DNA from: GCA-2725625 sp964574215
Lineage (GTDB): Bacteria > Pseudomonadota > Alphaproteobacteria > Rhodospirillales > UBA2165
Length of the DNA: 64,000 nt
Direction: 5' to 3'
NCBI GenBank assembly: GCA_964574215.1
Contig: CAZNLR010000001.1
Span: 62,001 to 126,000 of the forward strand
The notes under the pieces are model-generated. The model saw only the letters and a program-made list of their open reading frames with translations. It searched no databases and had not been told where the DNA came from. The position numbers and the translations under genes were made by a program. How positions within the stretch are numbered: the first letter of the stretch is position 1; every line of letters begins with the position of its first letter. Positions 41,273-49,786 of this stretch are shown here, piece after piece.

Positions 41273-42559
41273 ATGGCGCGTTATCTCAAAGAAGGCATCA
41301 GCCAGGAGGAGAAAGACACGGCGGAGGCCAAGGTCCGCCAGACGGTTGAGGAGATTCTTGATGATATCAAGGCGCGGGGTGATGACGCGCTCAAGGATTA
41401 TTCGGCTAAATTCGACAATTGGTCACCGGAAAGCTTCAAGCTCAGCCGGGCGGAGATCGACGCCTGTTATGACCAGGTAACGGAACAGAATATCGAAGAC
41501 ATCAAGTTCGCCCAGACCCAGGTGCGGGGTTTCGCCGAAATCCAAAAAGCCGCGCTGGTGGATGTGGAGGAAGAGACCTTGCCGGGCGTCACCCTCGGCC
41601 ACCGCAATATCCCGGTCAATTCCGTCGGCTGCTACGTGCCGGGGGGAAAATATCCCATGGTGGCGTCGGCTCATATGAGCGTGGTCACCGCCAAGGTGGC
41701 GGGGGTTAAGCGGATTGTAGCGTCTGCCCCGCCTTACGAAGGCAAGCCCAGTCCGGCCATCGTGGTGGCCCAGGATCTGGCGGGTGCCGATGAAATATTG
41801 TGTCTCGGCGGTGTGCAGGCCATGGGCGGTATGGCCCTCGGAACCGAACAGATTGCTCCGGTGGATATGCTGGTGGGTCCGGGCAACGCCTTCGTGGCGG
41901 AAGCCAAGCGACAGCTGTTCGGCCGGGTGGGGATCGATCTGCTGGCCGGCCCGACGGAAACCCTGGTGATCGCCGACGACAGCACCGACGGCGAGCTGTG
42001 CGCTGCCGATCTGTTGGGCCAGGCGGAGCACGGCCCCACCAGTCCGGCGATCCTGCTTACCAACTCGGAGCAGCTGGCCCAAGACACCATGGCCGAGGTG
42101 GAGCGCCAGCTGACCATCCTGCCCACGGCAGAGGTCGCCGGCGAAGCCTGGAACACCTATGGTCAGGTGATTGTCTGCGATTCCTACGAGGAGATGGTCG
42201 AAGAAGCCGACCGTATCGCCTCGGAACATGTCCAGGTGATGACCAAGGACCCGGACTATTTCCTGGCAAACATGACCAACTACGGCGCGCTGTTTTTAGG
42301 GGCGGAAACCAATGTCTCCTACGGCGACAAAGTAATCGGCACCAACCATACCCTGCCCACCAAAGGGGCCGGGCGCTACACCGGCGGTCTCTGGGTCGGC
42401 AAGTTCATCAAGACCTGCACCTACCAGAAAGTCACCGAAGAGGCTTCCGTCGAAGTCGGCAAATACTGCTCCCGCCTCTGCGCCCTCGAAGGCTTCATGG
42501 GCCACAAGGAACAGGCGGACATCAGGCTCCGGCGTTATGCGGGAATCAACGAGGGGTAA
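41273..42559 (+). CDS. Histidinol dehydrogenase-family enzyme, sulfopropanediol/polyol dehydrogenase-like
   Basis: 428 residues. The HisD fold is clear: VPGGKYPMVASAHMSVVTAKVAGV near residue 125, LGGVQAMGGMALGTEQIAPVDMLVGPGNAFVAEAK, DLLAGPTETLVIAD and NHTLPTKGAGRYTGGLWVGKFIKT. The N-terminal RYLKEG and C-terminal YCSRLCALEGFMGHKEQADIRLRRY occur in the non-biosynthetic branch such as 2,3-dihydroxypropane-1-sulfonate dehydrogenase (HpsN), which oxidises an alcohol in two NAD-dependent steps. No other his genes are nearby. The start is 41273 because AAGGGAAGAG precedes it; the in-frame ATG at 41246 lies in the leader. Confidence 0.85.
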   Translation: MARYLKEGISQEEKDTAEAKVRQTVEEILDDIKARGDDALKDYSAKFDNWSPESFKLSRAEIDACYDQVTEQNIEDIKFAQTQVRGFAEIQKAALVDVEEETLPGVTLGHRNIPVNSVGCYVPGGKYPMVASAHMSVVTAKVAGVKRIVASAPPYEGKPSPAIVVAQDLAGADEILCLGGVQAMGGMALGTEQIAPVDMLVGPGNAFVAEAKRQLFGRVGIDLLAGPTETLVIADDSTDGELCAADLLGQAEHGPTSPAILLTNSEQLAQDTMAEVERQLTILPTAEVAGEAWNTYGQVIVCDSYEEMVEEADRIASEHVQVMTKDPDYFLANMTNYGALFLGAETNVSYGDKVIGTNHTLPTKGAGRYTGGLWVGKFIKTCTYQKVTEEASVEVGKYCSRLCALEGFMGHKEQADIRLRRYAGINEG

Positions 42560-42569
42560 GTCAAAGAGT

Positions 42570-42670
42570 CCCCCCTCACCCTAACCCTCTCCCGCAAGGG
42601 GAGAGGGGACTTGGAACGAGCTCCATTTAAATCTCCTTCCCCCCTTGCGGGGGAAGGCTGGGATGGGGGG
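42570..42670. repeat. GC-rich palindromic repeat, copy C
   Basis: Same element as copy B: CCCCCCTCACCCTAACCCTC, inner hairpins around CCCGCAAGGGG and CCCCCTTGCGGGGG, and GGCTGGGATGGGGGG. It lies between the convergent HisD-family and ppdK genes. Confidence 0.88.
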
Positions 42671-42695
42671 TAACTCCAATACGATCCGGATTTAA

Positions 42696-45380
42696 TTAAG
42701 CATTCACCGAGACCTCAACGCCGAGGGCCGCCTGTGCTGCGGCGAGGCGGGCAATCGGTACCCGGTAGGGGGAGCAGGAGACGTAGTCGAGGCCCAGTTT
42801 CTGGCAGAATGAAATCGATGCCGGATCGCCGCCATGTTCGCCGCAGATGCCAAGCTTCAAATCGCCACGCGTCTTGCGCCCGCGCTCAGTAGCGATTTCC
42901 ATCAATTCGCCGACACCTTCCTGGTCGATGCTGATGAAGGGGTCGCGCTCGTAGATGCCCTTTTCCTGGTAAGGATCGAGGAAAGAACCGGAATCGTCCC
43001 GGGACAGGCCGAAGGCCGTCTGGGTGAGATCGTTGGTGCCGAAGGAGAAGAACTCGGCCCCCTCGGCGATTTCACCGGCCCGCAGGGCGGCGCGGGGCAG
43101 TTCGATCATGGTGCCGGTCAAATATTCCAGCGACTGATCCTTTTCCTTGCCGACTTCCTCGGCCACCCGGTCGACCACAGCGTGAAGGATATCGAACTCT
43201 TTCTTGGCGCCGACCAGGGGGATCATCACTTCCGGTACCACGGTCTCACCAGATTTTTCGGTCACCTCGGCGGCGGCTTCGAAGATGGCCCGGCACTGCA
43301 TCTCGTAAATTTCCGGATGCATGATGCCCAGGCGGCAGCCCCTAAGCCCCAGCATGGGATTGGCCTCATGCAGGGCGATAGCGCGGGCGCGCACTTCGTC
43401 AACCTCGGCACCGGCGGCTTCGGCCACCATTTCCATTTCCTCATCGCTGGTGGGCAGGAACTCATGCAGAGGCGGGTCCAGCAGCCGCACGGTGACGGGC
43501 AACCCCTTCATAATGGTGAACAGCTCAATGAAGTCCGCCCGCTGATAGGGCAGCAATTTGGCCAGCGCCACCCGGCGCCCGGCTTCGTCGGAGGCCAGGA
43601 TCATCTCCCGCATATGGATGATGCGTTCGGGGTCGAAGAACATATGTTCGGTGCGGCAAAGGCCAATGCCCTCGGCGCCGAAATGAATGGCGGTATCCGC
43701 GTCCTCGGGCGTTTCCGCATTGGTGCGGACATTGAGGGTGCGGATGTCATCCACCCATTCCATCAATTGGCTGAATTCACCGGTCAGTTCCGGCTCGATG
43801 GTTTCCACTTCGCCCAGCATAACCTCGCCCCGCGCGCCGTCGATGGTGATGATATCGCCGACGCCCACGGTCTGGCCGGCGCAGGAAAGCGTCTGTTTGG
43901 AATAGCTGACCTGCATTTCACCGGCGCCGGCGACGCAAGGCCGCCCCATGCCGCGGGCCACCACGGCGGCGTGGCTGGTCATGCCGCCCCGGGTGGTCAG
44001 GATGCCCTCGGCCGCATGCATGCCGCCGATATCTTCCGGGCTGGTTTCCATGCGGACCAGGATGACCTTTTCCCCCTTGGCGGCCATCATTTCGGCCTCG
44101 GGCGCGGAAAAGGCGATTTTTCCGGAGGCCGCGCCGGGGGAGGCCGGCAGGCCTCTACCCAGAATATTCCTCGGCGCGTCCGGGTCCAGGGTGGGATGCA
44201 GCAATTGATCGAGCTGCGCCGGATCGACCCGGCGGATAGCTTCCTCCTTGGTGATCAAACCCTCGGACGCCATATCGACGGCGATCCTGAGGGCCGCTTT
44301 GGCGGTTCGTTTGCCGCCGCGCGTTTGCAACATCCAGAGTTTACCCTCCTGGACGGTGAACTCCATGTCCTGCATGTCTTTGTAATGATCTTCCAGCTTG
44401 GCGCGGACATCGCACAGTTCCTGGAACAGGCCCGGCATGTTTTCTTCCATCGACGGCAGGCCGGTGTGGTTGTGTTCCTCTTCCGCCACGGTCAGGGGCT
44501 GGGGTGTGCGGATGCCCGCCACCACATCTTCGCCCTGGGCGTTGACCAGATATTCGCCGTAAAAGGCGTTATCGCCGGTGGACGGGTTGCGGGTGAAGCA
44601 GACACCGGTGGCGGAACTGTCGCCCATATTGCCAAACACCATGGACTGAATATTGACGGCGGTGCCCCATTCCTCGGAAATATCGTGGAGCCTGCGGTAA
44701 ATTTTGGCCCGATTGTTCATCCAACTGCCGAAGACGGCGCTGATGGCGCCCCACAGCTGGTCGTGGGGGTCCTGGGGAAACGGCTCACCCAGTTCCTGTT
44801 CCACCATGGCGGTGAATTCCTTGCAGACGTCTTTCCAGTCGTCGGCGTCCAGATCGGTATCCAGGGCGACGCCCTTATCATCCTTATGATCGGCCAGGAT
44901 ATCCTCGAAATTATGGTGTTCCACGCCCAGCACCACGTCGCCGTACATCTGGATGAAGCGGCGGTAGCTGTCATAGGCGAAACGCTCGTCGCCGCTGCCC
45001 TTGGCCAGCCCCTGAACCGTCTGGTCGTTGAGGCCCAGGTTAAGCACTGTATCCATCATGCCGGGCATGGAGGCCCGGGCGCCGGAGCGGACGGAAACCA
45101 GTAACGGATTGTCGGCATCGCCGAACTTGGCGCCGATGATCTTCTCAATCTTGGCCAAGGCTTCGTTGACGTCGCCTTCAAGGCTTTCGGGATAATTATT
45201 GTCGTTTTGGGTATAATGAGAACAGACATCAGTGGTGACGGTAAAGCCCGGCGGCACCGGCAGACCCAGGCTCGACATTTCGGCCAGATTGGCCCCTTTG
45301 CCGCCCAATAAATTACGCATATCGGCGCTACCCTCGGCGCTTCCCCCGCCGAACGCATAGACCCATTTGGAGTTGCTCAA
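42696..45380 (-). CDS. ppdK: Pyruvate, phosphate dikinase
   Basis: 894 residues, the normal size. The ATP-grasp N-terminal domain begins KWVYAFGGG...LLGGKGANLAEMSSLGLPVPPGFT; the swivelling domain has the phosphohistidine in GGMTSHAAVVARGMGRPCV; the C-terminal PEP/pyruvate barrel ends with CGEHGGDPASISFC. It interconverts pyruvate, ATP and phosphate with PEP, AMP and pyrophosphate. The start is TTG at 45380: GGGGGAGAG precedes it and it overlaps the glyS stop as TTGA, so translation is coupled. A longer frame to 45485 would run inside glyS. Confidence 0.95.
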   Translation of the reverse strand: MSNSKWVYAFGGGSAEGSADMRNLLGGKGANLAEMSSLGLPVPPGFTVTTDVCSHYTQNDNNYPESLEGDVNEALAKIEKIIGAKFGDADNPLLVSVRSGARASMPGMMDTVLNLGLNDQTVQGLAKGSGDERFAYDSYRRFIQMYGDVVLGVEHHNFEDILADHKDDKGVALDTDLDADDWKDVCKEFTAMVEQELGEPFPQDPHDQLWGAISAVFGSWMNNRAKIYRRLHDISEEWGTAVNIQSMVFGNMGDSSATGVCFTRNPSTGDNAFYGEYLVNAQGEDVVAGIRTPQPLTVAEEEHNHTGLPSMEENMPGLFQELCDVRAKLEDHYKDMQDMEFTVQEGKLWMLQTRGGKRTAKAALRIAVDMASEGLITKEEAIRRVDPAQLDQLLHPTLDPDAPRNILGRGLPASPGAASGKIAFSAPEAEMMAAKGEKVILVRMETSPEDIGGMHAAEGILTTRGGMTSHAAVVARGMGRPCVAGAGEMQVSYSKQTLSCAGQTVGVGDIITIDGARGEVMLGEVETIEPELTGEFSQLMEWVDDIRTLNVRTNAETPEDADTAIHFGAEGIGLCRTEHMFFDPERIIHMREMILASDEAGRRVALAKLLPYQRADFIELFTIMKGLPVTVRLLDPPLHEFLPTSDEEMEMVAEAAGAEVDEVRARAIALHEANPMLGLRGCRLGIMHPEIYEMQCRAIFEAAAEVTEKSGETVVPEVMIPLVGAKKEFDILHAVVDRVAEEVGKEKDQSLEYLTGTMIELPRAALRAGEIAEGAEFFSFGTNDLTQTAFGLSRDDSGSFLDPYQEKGIYERDPFISIDQEGVGELMEIATERGRKTRGDLKLGICGEHGGDPASISFCQKLGLDYVSCSPYRVPIARLAAAQAALGVEVSVNA

Positions 45381-47473
45381 CGCTCTCCCCCTTCTATTTG
45401 AGAAAAGTCGGCCACTTGATTCATGGTCGTCCGTATTTGAGACAAGAGTCGTAGTCTGTTTACCCGAAGCGCCTGGTCTTCGCAATTGACCGTCACATGG
45501 TCGAAGAAGGCGTCGACCGGCGCCCGCAAAGCGGCCAGCTTGGCCATGGCGTCGCCATAGCGTTCTTCCGCAAGAATCGGGGATATTTCATCGATGATCG
45601 AGGATAGCGCAGCGTGTAAATCTTTTTCCTCCGCCTGATCGAGGGATTTTTCATCGGGCGCATCGTCATAGGAAGCGCCGTCTTTTTTCTCTTCGATTCG
45701 CAAAATGTTGGCGGCCCGCTTGTAGGCTGTCAGCAGATTAGCCCCGTCATCGGTGCCGAGGAACTCGCCCAGAGCATCAACCTGGGCCAGCAGCCGGACC
45801 AGATCGTCTTCGTTTCCAAGAGCGAAGACAGCCGAAATGAGATCGTGCCGGACGCCCTTTTCTTTCAGATGAACTTTTAGGCGATCAGCGAAAAATGAAA
45901 GAAGGTCGGCGCACGCTTCATCGGATTTGCCATTGTATTTGCCGGTTTGCCAAGCGGTACCAAAAACGCCGGTCAGAGGCAGGCGATTTCCGTTTTCGAT
46001 CACCAGCCGGATGACGCCTAACGCCGCCCGCCGTAAAGCATACGGATCTTTCGATCCCGTCGGTTTTTCGTCGATGGCCCAGAAGCCAACCAGCGTGTCG
46101 ATCTTGTCAGCCAGGGCGACAGCGACGCTGACCGGTGCCACGGGGCAGGCGTCGGAGGGGCCTAAAGGCGAATAATGCTGGGCGATGGCGTCGGCGACCT
46201 CGGGGGATTCGCCGTCGTTGAGGGCGTAGTAACGTCCCATGATGCCTTGCAGGTCGGCGAATTCGGTGACCATGCCGGTGACCAGATCGGCCTTGGCCAG
46301 CCGTGCGGCGGAGCGCACCTTGTTCTTGTCGGCGCCGACAGTATCGGCCAGATCGGCGGCCAATGCCTGCACCCGGTCGATCTTATCATCCAGGGAGCCC
46401 AGCTTGGCATGGAAGGTGATGTCCTTCAGTTGAGGCGTGCGTGAGGCCAGGGTCTGTTTCCGGTCCTGGTCCCAGAAGAACTTGGCGTCGGCCAGGCGGG
46501 CACGCAGCACCCGTTCATTACCGGTAATGATGGCCGCGCCGCCGTCGGCGGTTTCCTTGTTGGCCACCACGATAAAGCGGTTGGCCATCTCGCCGTCTTT
46601 GGTCTCAAGCGCGAAGTATTTCTGGTTCTTGCGCATGGTGGTGATCAGAACTTCCGGCGGGATGTCCATGAACGCGTCATCGATCCTGCCCATCAGCGCC
46701 ACCGGCCATTCCACCAGCCCGGCCACTTCGTCCAGCAGGGCGGGATCGTCTTTGAGGGTGAACCCTTCTTCAGCGGCCAGGGCTTCGGCGTCCTTTTTGA
46801 TTTTGGCCCTGCGATCCTCGGGATCGATCAGGACAAACCCATCCGCCAGCTTTTGTTGGTAGTCGGCGAAGTCTTTGACTTCGATCTCGCCGGTGGTGAG
46901 GAAGCGATGGGCCTGTGTCTGGTTGCCGGCCATTAAGATGTTCGATTGATTTGCTGGGCTATTTAACTGAATTAATGTCTCAACAGTTTTACCATCGAAT
47001 ATAGCCAAGAGACTGTGAAGGGGACGTACCCATTTAAAATCGTATCCCGACCACTGCATTGATTTAGGCCAAGGGAATCCTTCAACAACATCAGCCAACA
47101 ACGGAGATAAAATTTCATCCGTTGGCACACCCTTCTTCTCAATCACCGCGAAATAGAACTCGCCCTTTTTGGTTTCCCGCTTTTCCACCTGATCGATGGT
47201 CAGTCCGACGGAGCCCAGGAAACCCTGCACGGCTTTCTCCGGCGCCGAGGTGGCGGGACCGCGGCGTTCTTCGGAGATGTCCGGCGTTTCGGCGGGCAAC
47301 CCGTTCACCACCAGGGTCAGCCGCCGGGGGGTGACGTAGGCATCGGCGGATTCGAATTCCAGCCCCGCTTCCTTGAGGCCGTCACAGACTAGCCGCTTGA
47401 GAACAGCCGCCGCCCGCGCCTGCATGCGGGCGGGAATTTCTTCCGACAAGATTTCGAGAAGGAGTTCAGGCAT
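45377..47473 (-). CDS. glyS: Glycyl-tRNA synthetase beta subunit
   Basis: 698 residues, the bacterial alpha2beta2-type GlyRS beta chain: MPELLLEILSEEIPARMQ at the start, GFPWPKSMQWSGYDFKWVRPLHSLLAIFDG, MRKNQKYFAL and the C-terminal anticodon-binding-like domain with EERYGDAMAKLAALRAPVDAFFDHVTVN. It pairs with GlyQ to charge tRNA-Gly. It follows glyQ by about 125 bases that hold a GC-rich repeat, and overlaps ppdK by four bases. Confidence 0.97.
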   Translation of the reverse strand: MPELLLEILSEEIPARMQARAAAVLKRLVCDGLKEAGLEFESADAYVTPRRLTLVVNGLPAETPDISEERRGPATSAPEKAVQGFLGSVGLTIDQVEKRETKKGEFYFAVIEKKGVPTDEILSPLLADVVEGFPWPKSMQWSGYDFKWVRPLHSLLAIFDGKTVETLIQLNSPANQSNILMAGNQTQAHRFLTTGEIEVKDFADYQQKLADGFVLIDPEDRRAKIKKDAEALAAEEGFTLKDDPALLDEVAGLVEWPVALMGRIDDAFMDIPPEVLITTMRKNQKYFALETKDGEMANRFIVVANKETADGGAAIITGNERVLRARLADAKFFWDQDRKQTLASRTPQLKDITFHAKLGSLDDKIDRVQALAADLADTVGADKNKVRSAARLAKADLVTGMVTEFADLQGIMGRYYALNDGESPEVADAIAQHYSPLGPSDACPVAPVSVAVALADKIDTLVGFWAIDEKPTGSKDPYALRRAALGVIRLVIENGNRLPLTGVFGTAWQTGKYNGKSDEACADLLSFFADRLKVHLKEKGVRHDLISAVFALGNEDDLVRLLAQVDALGEFLGTDDGANLLTAYKRAANILRIEEKKDGASYDDAPDEKSLDQAEEKDLHAALSSIIDEISPILAEERYGDAMAKLAALRAPVDAFFDHVTVNCEDQALRVNRLRLLSQIRTTMNQVADFSQIEGGER

Positions 47474-47481
47474 GGGACCAG

Positions 47482-47585
47482 CCCCCCCACCCTAACCCTC
47501 CCCCTCGAGGGGGGAGGGGACTTAGATAGAGTCCCGCGGCGAATTCCTTCCTCCCCCCTCGAGGGGGAGGATCGAGGTGGGGGGG
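47482..47585. repeat. GC-rich palindromic repeat, copy D (inside the glyQ-glyS gap)
   Basis: CCCCCCCACCCTAACCCTCC, inner hairpins CCCCTCGAGGGG (twice) and closing GATCGAGGTGGGGGG. It differs from B and C in having CTCGAG instead of GCAAG/TTGCG in the hairpin tips, like copy A (CTCGTG on one side). It is within the operon. Confidence 0.87.
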
Positions 47586-47599
47586 CTGTTTCAGCATAC

Positions 47600-48505
47600 T
47601 CATACTTCCCCCTCCCCAGATTCATTTTGCGTTTCGATCCAGGCTTCGCAGCAGCCTTTGGCGAGGGCGCGGATGCGGGCGATGTAGGCTTGGCGCTCGG
47701 TGACGCTGATGACGCCTCTTGCGTCCAACAGATTAAACCGGTGGGAGGCCTTGATGCACTGGTCGTAAGCGGGCAGGGGCAGCTTATGACCCAAGAGGGA
47801 CTGGCATTCCTTTTCCGCGTCCTCAAATTCCCGGGTGAGCATATCGGTATCGGCGTGCTCGAAATTATGGGCGGAGAATTCCTGCTCCGCCTGCAAGTAG
47901 ACGTCACCGTACTTCACGCCCCCTTGTCCCTCTGGCTTGCCGTTCCAGTCCAGGTCGTAGACATTTTCGACGCCCTGGATGTACATGGCGAGGCGTTCCA
48001 GACCGTAAGTAAGCTCCGCCGACACCGGGTTGCAATCGATGCCGCCCACCTGCTGGAAATAGGTGAACTGGCTCACCTCCATGCCGTCGCACCAGACCTC
48101 CCAGCCGAGCCCCCAGGCGCCCAACGTCGGGCTTTCCCAGTCGTCTTCGACGAAACGGATATCGTGGAGGTCCCGGTCGATGCCGAGAGTGTAGAGGCTT
48201 TCCAGGTACAGTTCCTGGACGTCCTGGGGGGACGGTTTGAGGATCACCTGATACTGATAATAATGTTGCAAGCGGTTGGGGTTTTCGCCATACCGGCCAT
48301 CGGTGGGGCGGCGTGAAGGCTGCACATAGGCGGCATTCCAAGGCTTGGGACCCAAGGCGCGGAGTGTAGTCGCCGGGTGAAACGTACCGGCGCCCATTTC
48401 CATGTCGTAGGGTTGCAGAAGGACGCAACCGTAGTCAGCCCAATAGGTCTGCAGCTTCAAAATCAGCGACTGGAAATCCTGCCCTTTAGCTGGCGCGTTC
48501 CCCAT
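47600..48505 (-). CDS. glyQ: Glycyl-tRNA synthetase alpha subunit
   Basis: 301 residues: FQSLILKLQTYWADYGCVLLQPYDMEMGAGTFHPATTLRALGP, AYVQPSRRPTDGRYGENPNRLQHYYQYQVILKPSP, and GWEVWCDGMEVSQFTYFQQVGG, all invariant GlyQ blocks including the class II motif 2 region. It catalyses glycine activation. A small membrane protein gene precedes it on the same strand at 48576-48824, 70 bases away, and glyS and ppdK follow. Confidence 0.97.
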   Translation of the reverse strand: MGNAPAKGQDFQSLILKLQTYWADYGCVLLQPYDMEMGAGTFHPATTLRALGPKPWNAAYVQPSRRPTDGRYGENPNRLQHYYQYQVILKPSPQDVQELYLESLYTLGIDRDLHDIRFVEDDWESPTLGAWGLGWEVWCDGMEVSQFTYFQQVGGIDCNPVSAELTYGLERLAMYIQGVENVYDLDWNGKPEGQGGVKYGDVYLQAEQEFSAHNFEHADTDMLTREFEDAEKECQSLLGHKLPLPAYDQCIKASHRFNLLDARGVISVTERQAYIARIRALAKGCCEAWIETQNESGEGEV

Positions 48506-48575
48506 GAATGCGTACTCGTATTATCTGATAAAAACGATGATTAAGGGCGATTGATACTTGGCTCGCCGGGACGGG

Positions 48576-48824
48576 TCAAGCGCCGGGATAGGGACAGTTT
48601 TCCTTACCACAGGTGGTCATGCCCTTGGCCGCGACAAAGTCGCCGCAGACGCCGCACTGCACCATATCGACGGCGTCGGATGAGGCCCCTGAATCCCCCT
48701 GGGAAACGTTGCCGCCACCCTCATCTTTTTTGGCTACCTGTTGGCCCCGGGTGAATATCTTGAAGCCATACCAGATCACCGCGATGATGACGGCGAGAAC
48801 GACGAGTTTGGGAACGGAAAACAT
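48576..48824 (-). CDS. Small membrane protein with C-terminal zinc-ribbon-like motif
   Basis: 82 residues: one transmembrane helix (VPKLVVLAVIIAVIWYGFKIF, residues 4-24), a polar Gly/Ser/Asp linker and a Cys cluster CGVCGDFV...CGKENCPYPG (five Cys). The arrangement resembles the PP0621 family of short membrane proteins of unknown role. It is upstream of glyQ in the same direction, possibly co-transcribed. Confidence 0.75.
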   Translation of the reverse strand: MFSVPKLVVLAVIIAVIWYGFKIFTRGQQVAKKDEGGGNVSQGDSGASSDAVDMVQCGVCGDFVAAKGMTTCGKENCPYPGA

Positions 48825-48911
48825 GGGATGTTCTTAGATCAGTTAACGGAGACACACAAGCCAAGTGTCACCGTTTTTATCTTTCTTAGTCTCCTGGCTT
48901 AATCGGGCGGC

Positions 48912-49229
48912 TTAATCGGCCAATTCGTTGATCTGGACCACCGGCTCGATATTGGTGAAGTTGGCCAGGTCGGCAGCCATTTCCTTGCCGTTGGATTTGC
49001 CGGCGGCGTAGAAATCCTCGACGCTGTCGAATTCCATAATGCCGATGGCGAGGTAGGGCGGAGGCGTGCCGGGTTTGGGCGCGCTGACCCCCTTATGGAT
49101 GGCGATGCTTTTCATACCCAGGTCAAACCAGCTTTCCTTGACCATCTTAATGTGGGAATTGACGTAATAATCCATGTCAAACTTTGCGTCTTCGGAGTTG
49201 GGATAAATGACTGAAACGGTGATGGCCAC
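48912..49229 (-). CDS. EthD family protein (copy 1)
   Basis: 105 residues with the EthD/dimeric alpha-beta barrel pattern: VSVIYPN...FDMDYYVNSHIKMVKE, conserved Tyr and His, then IGIMEFDSVEDFYAAG and FTNIEPVVQINEL. The family binds small hydrophobic compounds and is linked to ether or quinone metabolism; the reaction is unknown. It shares its length and most motifs with the gene at 49357-49674, so the two are tandem paralogues. Confidence 0.87.
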   Translation of the reverse strand: MAITVSVIYPNSEDAKFDMDYYVNSHIKMVKESWFDLGMKSIAIHKGVSAPKPGTPPPYLAIGIMEFDSVEDFYAAGKSNGKEMAADLANFTNIEPVVQINELAD

Positions 49230-49319
49230 GGGATGCGCTCCTGAAAATTTCTAATGGAATAGGGCGACAATAAGAAGCGCGACGCACCGAATGTCAATGC
49301 ACGCTGCGATTAGCGGAAC

Positions 49320-49350
49320 TTTGGGGATACACTATTTGTGTATCCCCAAA
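49320..49350. terminator. Perfect 13-bp hairpin between the EthD genes
   Basis: Arms TTTGGGGATACAC (49320-49332) and GTGTATCCCCAAA (49338-49350) with a five-base loop TATTT. It lies seven bases beyond the stop of the upstream EthD gene. On the minus strand no T-run follows, so it may act as an mRNA-stabilising end; on the plus strand it is followed by TTACTTTT. Confidence 0.6.
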
Positions 49351-49356
49351 TTACTT

Positions 49357-49674
49357 TTAGACGATGTTTTCGCTGATCTGGACGACCGGCGCTACATTGG
49401 TGAAGTTGGGAATGTCGCCCATGACTTCCTCACCATGGGCTTCCACTGCGCCTTGCAGGGCGTCCACACTTTCGAAATCCAGGATGGCCATCACCTGATA
49501 AGGGGCTGGTGTGTCCGGATCGGGCGTGCCGATGCCTTTGACAATTTTGGCGCCGTTGAGACCCATATTTCCCCATTTGGACTGAACCAGATCGACGTGA
49601 TCGCTGAGATAGTAATCCATGTCGAAATTCGATCCCGGATCATTCGGATACATGACGGTAACGGTAATTGACAT
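49357..49674 (-). CDS. EthD family protein (copy 2)
   Basis: 105 residues: VTVMYPNDPGSNFDMDYYLSDHVDLVQSKW, then MAILDFESVDALQGAVEAHG and FTNVAPVVQISENIV. About half of the positions match the copy at 48912, including FDMDYY, S-H in the helix and FTN-PVVQI-E at the end. GGGAGG precedes the ATG at 49674; a longer open frame to 49905 overlaps the CoA ligase gene and is rejected. Transcribed after the ligase gene on the same strand. Confidence 0.87.
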   Translation of the reverse strand: MSITVTVMYPNDPGSNFDMDYYLSDHVDLVQSKWGNMGLNGAKIVKGIGTPDPDTPAPYQVMAILDFESVDALQGAVEAHGEEVMGDIPNFTNVAPVVQISENIV

Positions 49675-49786
49675 TTTAAACCTCCCACGATGTTTCCCTG
49701 ATTGCTTCAGGTTGTAATTTAGTATTATTCCATAAGTGATGAGGCGGCGCGAGTCCGATAACGTAAAATGATACTTCCCGAATTTT

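Noticed and set aside
41273..42559. hisD of histidine biosynthesis
   Set aside because: No other his genes are nearby, the N- and C-terminal blocks are of the non-biosynthetic branch, and the gene has its own operator and a catabolic context.
42570..42670. GC-rich repeats as a CRISPR array
   Set aside because: The copies are single, tens of kilobases apart, vary in orientation and have no unique spacers between them.
42834..45104. Open frame of 756 codons on the plus strand opposite ppdK
   Set aside because: It is the antisense shadow of the strongly conserved ppdK gene, caused by the lack of stop codons in GC-rich coding DNA; its translation is rich in His, Gly and Ala without domain signals.
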